Assembly (NCBI GenBank): GCA_002409995.1 | Contig: DHOR01000040.1 | Span: 354,926-418,925, forward strand | Direction of reading: 5' to 3' | Length of the DNA: 64,000 nt | Origin: Hungatella sp. UBA5385 | GTDB taxonomy: Bacteria; Bacillota; Clostridia; Lachnospirales; Lachnospiraceae | Shown: positions 33,337 through 41,896 of the stretch, one piece after another | Layout: every line of letters begins with the position of its first letter | Position numbering within the stretch: position 1 is the first letter of the stretch | Made by a program: the position numbers and the translations under genes | Notes under the pieces: generated by a model | Database searches by the model: none | The model's input: only the letters and a program-made list of their open reading frames with translations | What the model was told of the DNA's origin: nothing

Positions 33337-35757
33337 TTAAGCACGCAATTCAATACCCAATCCCTGTAAACCGTTTAAAATCTTCTTCATCACGGTACTA
33401 ACCTCCTGGTCTTCCAGGGTATGGTCTTTGGAACGGAAGGTAATAGAATATGCCACAGATTTAAAGCCAGCCAGAATCTGAGATCCTTCATAGATATCAA
33501 ACAGTTCATAGCTCTCTAAAATCTTGCCTCCACGCTGCTCAATCACCTGTTCAATCTGTCCAACTAAAATATCTTTTGGAACAACCATGCTCAAGTCTCT
33601 TGTTACAGCAGGATATTTTGCAATTCCGGTGTATTTTCTGTCAAATGTTGTTAATGGAAGTACTGCAGGCATATCAAGCACTGCAATATAAGCTCTGTCA
33701 CCAATCTTATAATTATCTGCAACTGCAGGATGAACCTCTCCCAAATAGCCGATAGTCACATTATCATAAATAATGTGTGCCTGTCTTCCAGGATGAAGGA
33801 ATGGCATCTTCTCTTCTGGATTGTAGTGTGGTCTGTTGTCCATACCTACTTTACTGAAGAACTCCTCCACAACTCCCTTCATATCGAAGAAATCGCCATC
33901 TCCATACATTGCCAGTGTAAACTGTACACGCTCATCCGGAAGCTCCTTTAGCGGAAGTGTTTTTGGAAGATAGATGTTAGCCAGTTCGTAAAGGCGGACA
34001 TTTTTGTTGCGGCGGTTATAGTTGGTGGACAGAGATGTCAGTATACCATGAAGAGGTGTTGTTTTCATAATGCTGAAATCCTCTCCCAGCGGGTTCTGAA
34101 TAGGAACTGCCATACGCAGCGGACTGTCCTCCGGAATTAAGAGACGGTCATATACCTTCGGACTTTCAAAGGAATATGTCATTCCCTGAGAGAAGCCGCA
34201 GAATTCAGCAACCTGACGGGCAATGGCTTCCACTCTTAATTTATAAGGAAGTTTTCCAGTTGTAGCCTGACCAGATGGCAGGGAAACAGGAATCTTGTCA
34301 TAACCGAAGAAACGTGCCACCTCTTCTGCCAGATCAGCCATACGGTCAATATCCTGACGGAAGGTTGGAATAATCACTTCATTTGTGCTCTCATCATAAC
34401 CTAAGTCCAGCTTTTTGAAATAAGAGATCATTGTTTCTGGAGCAATTTCTGTACCAAGAAGCTTATTGATCTTCTCAGGCTCAAAAGGCATTCTCTTCTC
34501 CACCCGTTTCTCAGGGTAAATGTCGATCATTCCGCCTACTACCTCACCTGCACCAAGCTCTTCAATCAGCTGACATGCGCGGTTGACTGCTTCTTCTGCA
34601 AGATTTGGATCAAGACCCTTTTCGTATTTGCCGGAAGCCTCAGTACGAAGCCCAACCTTTTTGGAGGAAAGACGGATATTGGTTCCATCAAAACATGCGG
34701 ATTCAAATACCATTGTTTTTACATCATCTTTGATTTTGGAGTTTTCACCGCCCATAATACCTGCGATTCCCACTTCCTTTTCACCGTCATTGATCATTAA
34801 AATGGTGCTGTCAAGCTTTCTGTCCTGACCATCAAGAGTCTGGAATACATCACCTTCCTTTGCGCATTTTACAATGATTTCATGACCTGCCAGAGTGTCA
34901 TAATCAAATGCGTGCATTGGCTGTCCATACTCTTCCATAACATAGTTTGTAATATCAACAATGTTGCTGATTGGACGGATTCCGCAGGCTGCAAGGCGTC
35001 TCTGCATCCATTCCGGAGAAGGAGCAAGTTTAATATTCTTAACCATTCTTGCACAGTAGCGAGGGCAAAGCTCATTGTTTTCTACGGATATTTTCAGATA
35101 ATCGTGAATATCCTCGTTGTTTCCTGTTGCGGTTACTACAGGAGGTGTATATGGCTTATTAAATGCTGCTGCTGCCTCTCTTGCAATACCGATGACACTG
35201 AAGCAGTCCACACGGTTTGAAGTAATTTCATATTCAAATACTGTATCACGAAGTCCCAGAAGCTCAATTGCATCAGCACCAACTGCTGTATCCTCAGGCA
35301 GAATGTAAATTCCGTCTTCCGGCGCATTGGGATACATTTCCTTAGAAGAACCTAACTCTTCAATGGAACACATCATGCCGCAGGATTCGATTCCACGTAA
35401 TTTCCCTTTTTTGATTTTAATACCATTTTCAGGAAGTGCACTGCCGTCATGACCGCCTGCAACGCTTCCTCCGTCCAGTACAACAGGAATCTTATCGCCT
35501 TCTTTTACATTAGGGGCGCCGGTTACAATCTGTACTGTCTCTGATCCTACATTTACCTGGCAGACAATCAGTTTATCTGCATCAGGGTGGCGCTCAATCT
35601 TTAAAATCTCGCCAACTACAATTTTATCTAAATTCTTATCCAGGCATTCATAACCCTCTACCTTGGTTCCGATTAAAGTCATCACATCGGTATATTCCTG
35701 AGGGTTGGTTTCCAGTCCTGGAACATATGCTTTGATCCATGATAATGGTGTATTCAT
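33337..35757 (-). CDS. pheT: Phenylalanine-tRNA ligase beta subunit
   Basis: An 806-residue subunit of the (alpha-beta)2 synthetase. Domains in order: EMAP-like tRNA-binding fold (about 40-155, IVVGEILKIERHPDADKL), B3/4 editing domain (about 210-390), B5 domain (about 405-475), catalytic-like core, and a C-terminal ferredoxin-like anticodon-binding domain (about 710-806, KYPAVTRDLSMVVP). Start at 35757 follows GGGAGAGTAAATC and lies 20 bp after pheS. Controlled by the pheS T-box. Confidence 0.97.
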   Translation of the reverse strand: MNTPLSWIKAYVPGLETNPQEYTDVMTLIGTKVEGYECLDKNLDKIVVGEILKIERHPDADKLIVCQVNVGSETVQIVTGAPNVKEGDKIPVVLDGGSVAGGHDGSALPENGIKIKKGKLRGIESCGMMCSIEELGSSKEMYPNAPEDGIYILPEDTAVGADAIELLGLRDTVFEYEITSNRVDCFSVIGIAREAAAAFNKPYTPPVVTATGNNEDIHDYLKISVENNELCPRYCARMVKNIKLAPSPEWMQRRLAACGIRPISNIVDITNYVMEEYGQPMHAFDYDTLAGHEIIVKCAKEGDVFQTLDGQDRKLDSTILMINDGEKEVGIAGIMGGENSKIKDDVKTMVFESACFDGTNIRLSSKKVGLRTEASGKYEKGLDPNLAEEAVNRACQLIEELGAGEVVGGMIDIYPEKRVEKRMPFEPEKINKLLGTEIAPETMISYFKKLDLGYDESTNEVIIPTFRQDIDRMADLAEEVARFFGYDKIPVSLPSGQATTGKLPYKLRVEAIARQVAEFCGFSQGMTYSFESPKVYDRLLIPEDSPLRMAVPIQNPLGEDFSIMKTTPLHGILTSLSTNYNRRNKNVRLYELANIYLPKTLPLKELPDERVQFTLAMYGDGDFFDMKGVVEEFFSKVGMDNRPHYNPEEKMPFLHPGRQAHIIYDNVTIGYLGEVHPAVADNYKIGDRAYIAVLDMPAVLPLTTFDRKYTGIAKYPAVTRDLSMVVPKDILVGQIEQVIEQRGGKILESYELFDIYEGSQILAGFKSVAYSITFRSKDHTLEDQEVSTVMKKILNGLQGLGIELRA

Positions 35758-35777
35758 GATTTACTCTCCCTTTCTGT

Positions 35778-36797
35778 TTAGAACTGTTTTAAGAATCTGA
35801 TGTCATTTTCATACAGCAGTCTCATATCATCGATTTCGTATTTTAACAGAGCAATTCTTTCAAGGCCTACGCCAAATGCAAAGCCTGAGTACTCTTCCGG
35901 ATCGATATTACACATTTCAAGAACGTGTGGGTGAACCATACCGCAGCCCAGAATCTCAATCCAGCCAGAACCTTTACAGAAACGGCAGCCTTTGCCCTGA
36001 CATTTGAAACAGCTGACATCAACCTCAGCGCTTGGCTCTGTAAATGGGAAATGATGAGGACGGAATTTTACTTTAGTTTCCTCTCCAAACAGCTCTTTTG
36101 CAAATTCAGCAAGAGTTCCCTTTAAATCTGCAAATGTTACATTTTTATCAATAACCAAACCTTCAATCTGATGGAAGGTAGGGGAATGAGTTGCATCCAC
36201 CTCATCAGAACGGAATACACGGCCTGGAGCTATCATACGAATTGGCAGTTTGCCTTCTTCCATAGTACGAACCTGAACAGGAGAAGTCTGGCTTCTTAAG
36301 ACAATGTTCTCATTAATATAAAATGTATCCTGCTCATCTCTTGCCGGATGGTTCTTTGGAGTATTCAGCTTCTCAAAGTTGTACAAATCATACTCCACTT
36401 CAGGACCTTCCACCACTTCATACCCCATGCCTATGAAGATTCTCTCAACTTCTTCCTGAGCAATGGTGTTGGGATGGCTGTGACCTACATTATTTCTCTT
36501 AGCAGGAAGAGTCACGTCAATGACTTCACGTTTCATCTGCTCTTCTCTTGCTCTTACTGCCAGCACCTTCTTCGCTTCTTCCAGCCTGCCTTCAATGGCT
36601 GCTCTGGCATCATTGACCATCTGACCTACTTTAGGACGGTCCTCTGGAGCAACATCCTTCATACTTTTCAGTACACTGGTCAGTTCCCCCTTCTTGCCCA
36701 GATATGCAACCCGGATACTCTCTAGTTTATCCAGTGCATCAGAAGCTTCGATCTGCTTCAAGGCTTCTTCTTTGATTTTTTCTAATTGATCCTTCAT
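35778..36797 (-). CDS. pheS: Phenylalanine-tRNA ligase alpha subunit
   Basis: A 339-residue catalytic subunit. N-terminal coiled coil (1-90) then class II core: HPNTIAQEEVERIFIGMGYEV, motif 2 in RMIAPGRVFRSDEVDATHSP, and motif 3 in GFAFGVGLERIALLKY. The second of two adjacent ATG codons (36797; the other is 36800) gives the better 6-nt spacing to AAGGAG. The leader carries a T-box and, unexpectedly, a copy of the palindromic repeat. Confidence 0.97.
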   Translation of the reverse strand: MKDQLEKIKEEALKQIEASDALDKLESIRVAYLGKKGELTSVLKSMKDVAPEDRPKVGQMVNDARAAIEGRLEEAKKVLAVRAREEQMKREVIDVTLPAKRNNVGHSHPNTIAQEEVERIFIGMGYEVVEGPEVEYDLYNFEKLNTPKNHPARDEQDTFYINENIVLRSQTSPVQVRTMEEGKLPIRMIAPGRVFRSDEVDATHSPTFHQIEGLVIDKNVTFADLKGTLAEFAKELFGEETKVKFRPHHFPFTEPSAEVDVSCFKCQGKGCRFCKGSGWIEILGCGMVHPHVLEMCNIDPEEYSGFAFGVGLERIALLKYEIDDMRLLYENDIRFLKQF

Positions 36798-36816
36798 CAT
36801 GCTCTCCTTTTCTTTC

Positions 36817-36890
36817 AATTGTTTCAATTGTTTGAAAAATTAAAAATGGGGTTCGACCCTTTGCATCAAAGGGTCGAACCCCATTTTTAA
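36817..36890. repeat. Composite palindromic repeat, copy 4 (in the pheS leader)
   Basis: Perfect 24-bp arms (36840-36863 and 36867-36890) around a CAT loop, where the other three copies have TAT. On the left side 9-bp units AATTGTTTC (36817-36825), AATTGTTTG (36826-36834) and AAAAATTAA. It sits between the T-box terminator and the pheS ribosome binding site, so every pheST mRNA must cross it. Confidence 0.9.
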
Positions 36891-37189
36891 AAAAATAAAA
36901 GTCCGCCCCTGAAAAGGGACGAACTTATTCGCGGTACCACCCTGATTCCTGTGAAATTCATATTCACAGACACTCGGCGCACGTAACGTGTACGGGAACG
37001 TCATGACTTACTTGCCGATCACTTAAAAACATAGATACTAAGTTCTCGGGTTCTGCCATGCTGCTACAGTGGGAAATTCGATTGCTGGTTTGAACTTAAA
37101 AGGGCTTACAGCCGGTGGCCCCTTCTCTCTGAAAGAAAACAAGAATCTACTAACACCTTCATTGCATTTGCTTTTTATTTGTTGCATTA
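36891..37189 (-). promoter_or_regulatory. T-box leader of pheST (tRNA-Phe responsive)
   Basis: The T-box sequence GGGTGGTACCGCG is at 36930-36942 on the minus strand. It is followed by a 12-bp terminator stem (AAGUUCGUCCCU/AGGGGCGGACUU, 36899-36926) and a T-rich tail. An AGAGAGAAGGGGCC segment near 37119-37135 fits the start of stem I. Candidate UUC specifier triplets lie at about 37085-37100; I could not settle which by hand folding. Uncharged tRNA-Phe would stabilise the antiterminator and allow pheST transcription. Confidence 0.92.
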
Positions 37190-37195
37190 AAACAC

Positions 37196-37224
37196 ATTCT
37201 AACGGCTTAAATCAGAAATGTCAA
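37196..37224 (-). promoter_or_regulatory. Sigma-A promoter of the pheST T-box operon
   Basis: Minus strand TTGACA (37219-37224), 17-bp spacer, TAGAAT (37196-37201), immediately upstream of the T-box and 50 bp past the ABC transporter stop. Confidence 0.8.
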
Positions 37225-37273
37225 GCCATTTATCAAAATTTTACGGTTAGGATACGCCCTAAAGATACCTTCC

Positions 37274-39049
37274 TTATGACACATACTGGCTTGCCTGCAT
37301 CTGAAACATCTCAGAATATTTTCCATTGAGGCTAACCAGTTCATCGTGATTTCCGTCCTCAATAATACTGCCGTCTTCCAGGAAAATAATACGCTGACAG
37401 AATTTACAGCTGGAAAGCCGATGAGAAATATAAACCACTGTATGATTTTCCATCATATCATGGAAACGCTCATATACCTCTAATTCTGCATAAGGGTCCA
37501 GAGCAGCCGTTGGCTCATCCAACACAATAACCGATGCATTTTTATACAAAGCTCTGGCAATTGCCAGTTTTTGCAGCTCTCCCCCTGAGAATTCAGTTCC
37601 ATTATTATCAAATCTTTTTCCAACATTGGTGTTAATGCCCTGAGGCAGTGACTGTACCTTCTCCTCCAATCCGGATTTTTCCAGAGCAAGTGTCAGCTGC
37701 TTTTCTATGACCTTTTCACCAGAGGTCACATTGTCCTCAATGCTGAATTCAAAAGTCTTAAAGTCCTGAAATACCACTGACAGCAAATCTCTGTAATGTG
37801 CAATATCAATGGAATTAATATCAATGCCATTAATCAGAATATTGCCGGAGGTTGGCTGAAACAATCTGGATAAAAGCTTGATAATGGTTGTTTTACCTGC
37901 ACCATTTCTGCCTACTATAGAGAGACTTTCCCCTTGTCTCAGCTTAAAGCTGACATCTTTAAGGACTTCACGTTCCGTTCCCGGGTAACAAAAAGATACA
38001 TGTTTAAACTCCAGAACTCCATTGTCCAAATCAACATCTTTTCGCCCTTCGATTCCAGTCTCTACAGGCAGTTCTTCCAATTGGACAAATTCCTCCAGAT
38101 AACGGCAGTCCTGCCGTAATTGTATGAAAATATTCAGTATTTTTGCTGTAGAATCAGAGAAGGTACTGGCTGCTCTGATGTACATGGTAAAGCTTCCGAT
38201 GGTTGCATCATAAAGTATTGACTTCACACCAATGTATCCATAGGTAAATGCACTTCTAAATGCTTCTAAAATCCTGGATTGACCGTCAAACTTACCTTTT
38301 AATACGCTGGCACGTTTTTTAAAGGTAAAGATTCTGTCATCACATTCATTGTTGCGCTTCATTAATAATGGATGAAGCTGAAAAATCCGTATGTCCTTAG
38401 CCGCGCTAAAATCCTCCACCAAACCATAGTAATACATAAAGAAACGATTCATAGTGGAGTTTTCTTTCTGTATCAAGATATCCTTTTTCTGATACTCTTT
38501 ATTAAGAAAAACAATAACTGTTGTAGGAATCAGCACAACAATCAGACTAATGATATCAAAACTAATTAAAATGCAGAGGGAACCAATGGCTGTTATCAAA
38601 TATTTTAACATATCCGGCAAATAATGAACCATAAAATAGTGTGTTGCTCTTTCTCTAATTGGCATCATAGCTCTGTCTTTTAACTCTATGTATTTGGGAT
38701 CTTCCAGATTCTTATATTCCACTCCCATATTATGACTGCCAATATCAGCTTCAAAGCCTATCATTACATCTCTGGTAGTGACATTCATATACCGTTTCAA
38801 GCCGCTTGTGATCATAGACAGAATAAGTCCTATGAGCACAGCAATTAATACATAGGCTGCCAGCAGAGAAATCCTTTTCTCTCCCATCATCTCATCTATC
38901 ATATATTTAGGGAAAAGGATTGTGATAAAGGGTATCATAGCTCCAAGAAAAGACTCCGCAGTGGAGGCCATAACATAACTTGGAGAGGCTTTCCATACAC
39001 GTTTTATAAAGAACTTCAGAATATACATTTCTTTTAATAAACTTTTCAT
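37274..39049 (-). CDS. ABC exporter, fused permease-ATPase (second of pair)
   Basis: A 591-residue half-transporter: six membrane segments (about 20-310) then an ATPase (about 345-585). The ATPase motifs are canonical: Walker A VGRNGAGKTTI, signature FSGGELQKLAI, Walker B VIVLDEPTAALD and H-loop YISHRLSS. It lacks a C39 peptidase domain. ATG 39049 follows GGGGGAAGTG. It is 16 bp downstream of a similar gene; together they probably form a heterodimer. Substrate unknown; a small exported-protein gene and an AbiEi remnant lie upstream. Confidence 0.88.
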   Translation of the reverse strand: MKSLLKEMYILKFFIKRVWKASPSYVMASTAESFLGAMIPFITILFPKYMIDEMMGEKRISLLAAYVLIAVLIGLILSMITSGLKRYMNVTTRDVMIGFEADIGSHNMGVEYKNLEDPKYIELKDRAMMPIRERATHYFMVHYLPDMLKYLITAIGSLCILISFDIISLIVVLIPTTVIVFLNKEYQKKDILIQKENSTMNRFFMYYYGLVEDFSAAKDIRIFQLHPLLMKRNNECDDRIFTFKKRASVLKGKFDGQSRILEAFRSAFTYGYIGVKSILYDATIGSFTMYIRAASTFSDSTAKILNIFIQLRQDCRYLEEFVQLEELPVETGIEGRKDVDLDNGVLEFKHVSFCYPGTEREVLKDVSFKLRQGESLSIVGRNGAGKTTIIKLLSRLFQPTSGNILINGIDINSIDIAHYRDLLSVVFQDFKTFEFSIEDNVTSGEKVIEKQLTLALEKSGLEEKVQSLPQGINTNVGKRFDNNGTEFSGGELQKLAIARALYKNASVIVLDEPTAALDPYAELEVYERFHDMMENHTVVYISHRLSSCKFCQRIIFLEDGSIIEDGNHDELVSLNGKYSEMFQMQASQYVS

Positions 39050-39065
39050 CAATCACTTCCCCCTC

Positions 39066-40865
39066 TCAGTCATAATATTTCTTCTGAGCTGTAAACATCT
39101 GATAATATTTACCACCTTTTGCAAGAAGCTCATCATGAGAACCACACTCAACCACTGATCCTTTATCAATTAAGATAATTTCATCACAAAATCTTGTGGA
39201 AGCCAAACGATGTGATATAAAAAGCAAAGTTTTACCCTCAGACAGGGTTGCCAGCTTATGGTACAGACTATATTCTGCATGTGCATCAAGGGCAGCTGTG
39301 GGCTCATCGAAAATGATGATGTCACCATCTTTATACAGTGCTCTTGCAATTCCCATCTTCTGCCGTTCTCCACCGGACACTTCCACACCGTCATCATATA
39401 GATATCTGGTCAGCTGCATATCCTGATTATTCCCGTAACTGTCATAAAATGAAGTAAGGTCTCCATCAGCCAGTGCCGACTGAAACCTGTCCTTATCATA
39501 GTCTCCGTCAGTACCTGTGATATTTTCTTTTAATGACATGGCAAATAAGTTAATGTCCTGAAATACAACCGTAAGCAGTTTTCGATACTCTATCAAATCA
39601 AAGCATCTGATATCTGTTCCATTTAACAGAATTCTTCCTTCAGTCGGATCATAGAGTCTGGTTACAAGCTTAACCAGGGTGGTTTTTCCTGCTCCATTGA
39701 TCCCTACAATTGCATGCTTTTTGCCAGCTTTAATTGTAAAATTAAAATCCGTATATACATTTACCTCAGCTCCCGGATACCGGAAGCCAACATGTTCAAA
39801 TGTGATTTCATACTGATCTGCCTGTGGAACCTTTTCGTTTTTCATTTCTGCACTAACAGGCTCTTCTTCGTTGGGCAGTTCCAGGAAATGCTTCATTTCC
39901 TCTATCCGAAATAAATCTCCACTGACAAACGCAACATCTTCAAATAAATGTTCCAATGTGATAGTCAGGGTTGCTACTGCTGAAAAACACAAGGTAAAAT
40001 CTGCGATGGATAGCCTGTTATTTAGCACACAGTAAATCAGATATCCATACACGACTGCATCCCGGACACATGCAAAAATACTTTCTGCAAAATCCACTGC
40101 AACATGGTGTTTTTGAATATCAGTATCAATGACCTTCCTTTCCTTTTGATTATCTACCAGTTTCTTAAGAAGAAAATTGGACAAACCATAGATCCTGATA
40201 TCCTTTCCATAAGCCAGGTCTTCCATAACCCTTGACAAATATTGCTGCCGCCGCCAAAACCGGGAAGCTTTCTTAGATGTTTCAACCTCATATTTACTCA
40301 CATTGCTTCTAAGTTTGTAAATCAGGTAAATATTAAGGACCAGAAGAAGCACAATCAAAATATTAAGTCTTCCAAGAATACCCAGATAAAATATTGATGC
40401 GATTCCATTTGCAGATATAAGAAATAACTTCTCTAATATACCCTGAACTCCAAATTCAATGTCTGATGTTGCCGATGTGACTCTCCAAAACTCATTTAAA
40501 TATTTGGGTGTCTCCAGATTTTCATAGCGGACCCGCATGATCTTTTCTTTTATTTTTTCAATGAAAATATAGCGGACCCGGGAAATGCTCAGCTCATAGT
40601 CAGCCTTTATATAACTGAGTATATACCCTCCCACAGCCGTCACAATGAAAAATATCCCAGAAATTAAAATGATACTTTCCACTTTCCCATTGCCGGTTAG
40701 CTCTGCAATCAAATAACGCGGCGTAAGGATGACTGTTATTGATACGATCAGCGTCAGTATCATATTTAATAAAAAATACAAATATAACACTCTTTGACTG
40801 CTCCATACCTCTGCCAGCAAATACTGTATCTTGCTTTCTTTGACTTCACCTTTATCATTACCCAT
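39066..40865 (-). CDS. ABC exporter, fused permease-ATPase (first of pair)
   Basis: A 599-residue half-transporter, N-terminal membrane domain (about 25-330) and C-terminal ATPase (about 360-595). Walker A VGINGAGKTTLV, signature VSGGERQKMGI, Walker B IIIFDEPTAALD and H-loop FISHRLAS are all intact, so both ATPase sites of the pair should work. The start at 40865 follows GGGGGAAATGT. First gene of a two-gene unit. Confidence 0.88.
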   Translation of the reverse strand: MGNDKGEVKESKIQYLLAEVWSSQRVLYLYFLLNMILTLIVSITVILTPRYLIAELTGNGKVESIILISGIFFIVTAVGGYILSYIKADYELSISRVRYIFIEKIKEKIMRVRYENLETPKYLNEFWRVTSATSDIEFGVQGILEKLFLISANGIASIFYLGILGRLNILIVLLLVLNIYLIYKLRSNVSKYEVETSKKASRFWRRQQYLSRVMEDLAYGKDIRIYGLSNFLLKKLVDNQKERKVIDTDIQKHHVAVDFAESIFACVRDAVVYGYLIYCVLNNRLSIADFTLCFSAVATLTITLEHLFEDVAFVSGDLFRIEEMKHFLELPNEEEPVSAEMKNEKVPQADQYEITFEHVGFRYPGAEVNVYTDFNFTIKAGKKHAIVGINGAGKTTLVKLVTRLYDPTEGRILLNGTDIRCFDLIEYRKLLTVVFQDINLFAMSLKENITGTDGDYDKDRFQSALADGDLTSFYDSYGNNQDMQLTRYLYDDGVEVSGGERQKMGIARALYKDGDIIIFDEPTAALDAHAEYSLYHKLATLSEGKTLLFISHRLASTRFCDEIILIDKGSVVECGSHDELLAKGGKYYQMFTAQKKYYD

Positions 40866-41041
40866 ACATTTCCCCCTTTAACTTCTTTTTGAAGCTAAAA
40901 CTAATTGATAAGTGACAGGCAGTACTTGAATATATTTTCTCAACATTATAGCAGATACAATTATCATTGTCTATATTTAAAATGGAAGCTTTTAATTCTT
41001 AATAACTAAGCACAAAACACAATAAAACAGGGGGGTGCGAT

Positions 41042-41267
41042 TAGAACAATACCCCCACTGTTTCCCGAATTTTCTTTTCTAACCTCATTGTCTTTGCATA
41101 TTCCATTAAGCGAACAAGGTTTCTATCCTTGCGCTTCATGTATTCAACCAAAGCATAATTAAAAACAGAAATATCCATTTCAGACTGTTTGCGTAATATA
41201 TCGATTCTGCTGTTTTCAAAATACCATGATTATCCACAAGTATTTTTTCAATCTTATTCTGCTTCAT
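41042..41267 (-). pseudogene. Remnant of an AbiEi-type (type IV TA) antitoxin gene
   Basis: The minus strand starts MKQNKIEKILVDNHGILKT, the typical winged-helix opening of AbiEi antitoxins, but this frame stops after about 43 codons. In the next frame the conserved C-terminus appears: IDILRKQSEM then DISVFNYALVEYMKRKDRN and LVRLMEYAKTMRLEKKIRE, ending TAA at 41042. About 100 or more internal codons of a normal gene (about 200 residues) are missing. No AbiEii nucleotidyltransferase follows. Recognition is by recalled family sequence; the frame change is seen directly. Confidence 0.65.
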
Positions 41268-41366
41268 AAAAACACACCAACTTTCATACGGACATTACAA
41301 CTGAAAGACCGTACAAAAGTCAATAAGAGAAGAATTTAAAAAGCTGGCATAGGTACTACTAATTTA

Positions 41367-41395
41367 TTGCAACCATTTTTATATAATATTATCAT
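41367..41395 (+). promoter_or_regulatory. Sigma-A promoter of the small exported-protein gene
   Basis: TTGCAA (41367-41372), 17-bp spacer, TATCAT (41390-41395), about 50 bp before the start codon. Confidence 0.55.
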
Positions 41396-41443
41396 TCTCT
41401 TATACGAATAAAACTCCTAAAATTAATAAAGAGGAAGAAAAAT

Positions 41444-41809
41444 ATGAAAAAAATTCTAATTACCCTAGTTCTATCAATTGCAACAATAATTGTTATTATT
41501 GGTGTCATATCTGTTTCGGCAACCTCAAACGAATCAGATTCTGTAAATGATTACAACAAGCTCATAGACTCTTTTAAAAAACAAGGAGATGATATACAAT
41601 ATCCCGACTATTATGGAGGAGATTCAGATATGGAAGAAATCGCTTCAATCTTTGAAGATGTTACTGGTTTTGGTATTGCCGAAGATATTAACAAAATCAC
41701 AGTTTGTATTCATAATATCTCTGATGAAAAAATAGCAACATTTAAAGCGATGATTTCTAATTCAGATGCAATAACATTTGAAGCTGGACAGTTTGCCACT
41801 CCTGACTAA
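41444..41809 (+). CDS. Small exported or membrane-anchored protein, unknown function
   Basis: A 121-residue protein: a signal/anchor sequence (about 4-26, ILITLVLSIATIIVIIGV, then SVSA as a possible cleavage site) followed by an acidic domain. The segment IQYPDYYGGDSDM and the C-terminal ITVCIHNISDEKIATFK...ITFEAGQF recall the N-terminal prodomain of secreted trypsin-like proteases in Clostridia, but the protease domain is absent. This resemblance is from memory and weak. Base composition is clearly more AT-rich than its neighbours, as is the upstream AbiEi remnant, suggesting acquired DNA. RBS GAGGAAGAAAAAT. Confidence 0.7.
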   Translation: MKKILITLVLSIATIIVIIGVISVSATSNESDSVNDYNKLIDSFKKQGDDIQYPDYYGGDSDMEEIASIFEDVTGFGIAEDINKITVCIHNISDEKIATFKAMISNSDAITFEAGQFATPD

Positions 41810-41835
41810 CATGTTAAATACAATTTTATAATAAA

Positions 41836-41882
41836 AAGCGGAATACACAGGAAAGGTTCTCCCTCTCCCATGTATTCCGCTT
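41836..41882. terminator. Bidirectional terminator between the small gene and pckA
   Basis: AAGCGGAATACA (41836-41847) and TGTATTCCGCTT (41871-41882) form a 12-bp stem between convergent genes, with A/T runs on both sides. Confidence 0.75.
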
Positions 41883-41896
41883 CTATCATTCATTCA

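Larger units (their letters stand above)
40866..41443. other. 578-bp region without an intact gene
   Basis: It contains the broken AbiEi-like gene (41042-41267) and the promoter of the small exported-protein gene. The segment 40866-41041 is AT-rich with no motif I can name beyond a likely promoter for the ABC pair. Confidence 0.6.

Noticed and set aside
17262..36890. The four palindromes as a CRISPR array
   Set aside because: They are kilobases apart, at gene ends, with no regular spacers and no cas genes.
17262..36890. Repeat arms as tRNA T-arm remnants because of GGTTCGACCC
   Set aside because: The flanking bases do not complete a 5-bp T-stem and no other tRNA part is present; the resemblance is probably chance.
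40866..41041. AbiEii toxin gene downstream of the AbiEi remnant
   Set aside because: No nucleotidyltransferase motif or open frame is found before the ABC transporter gene.
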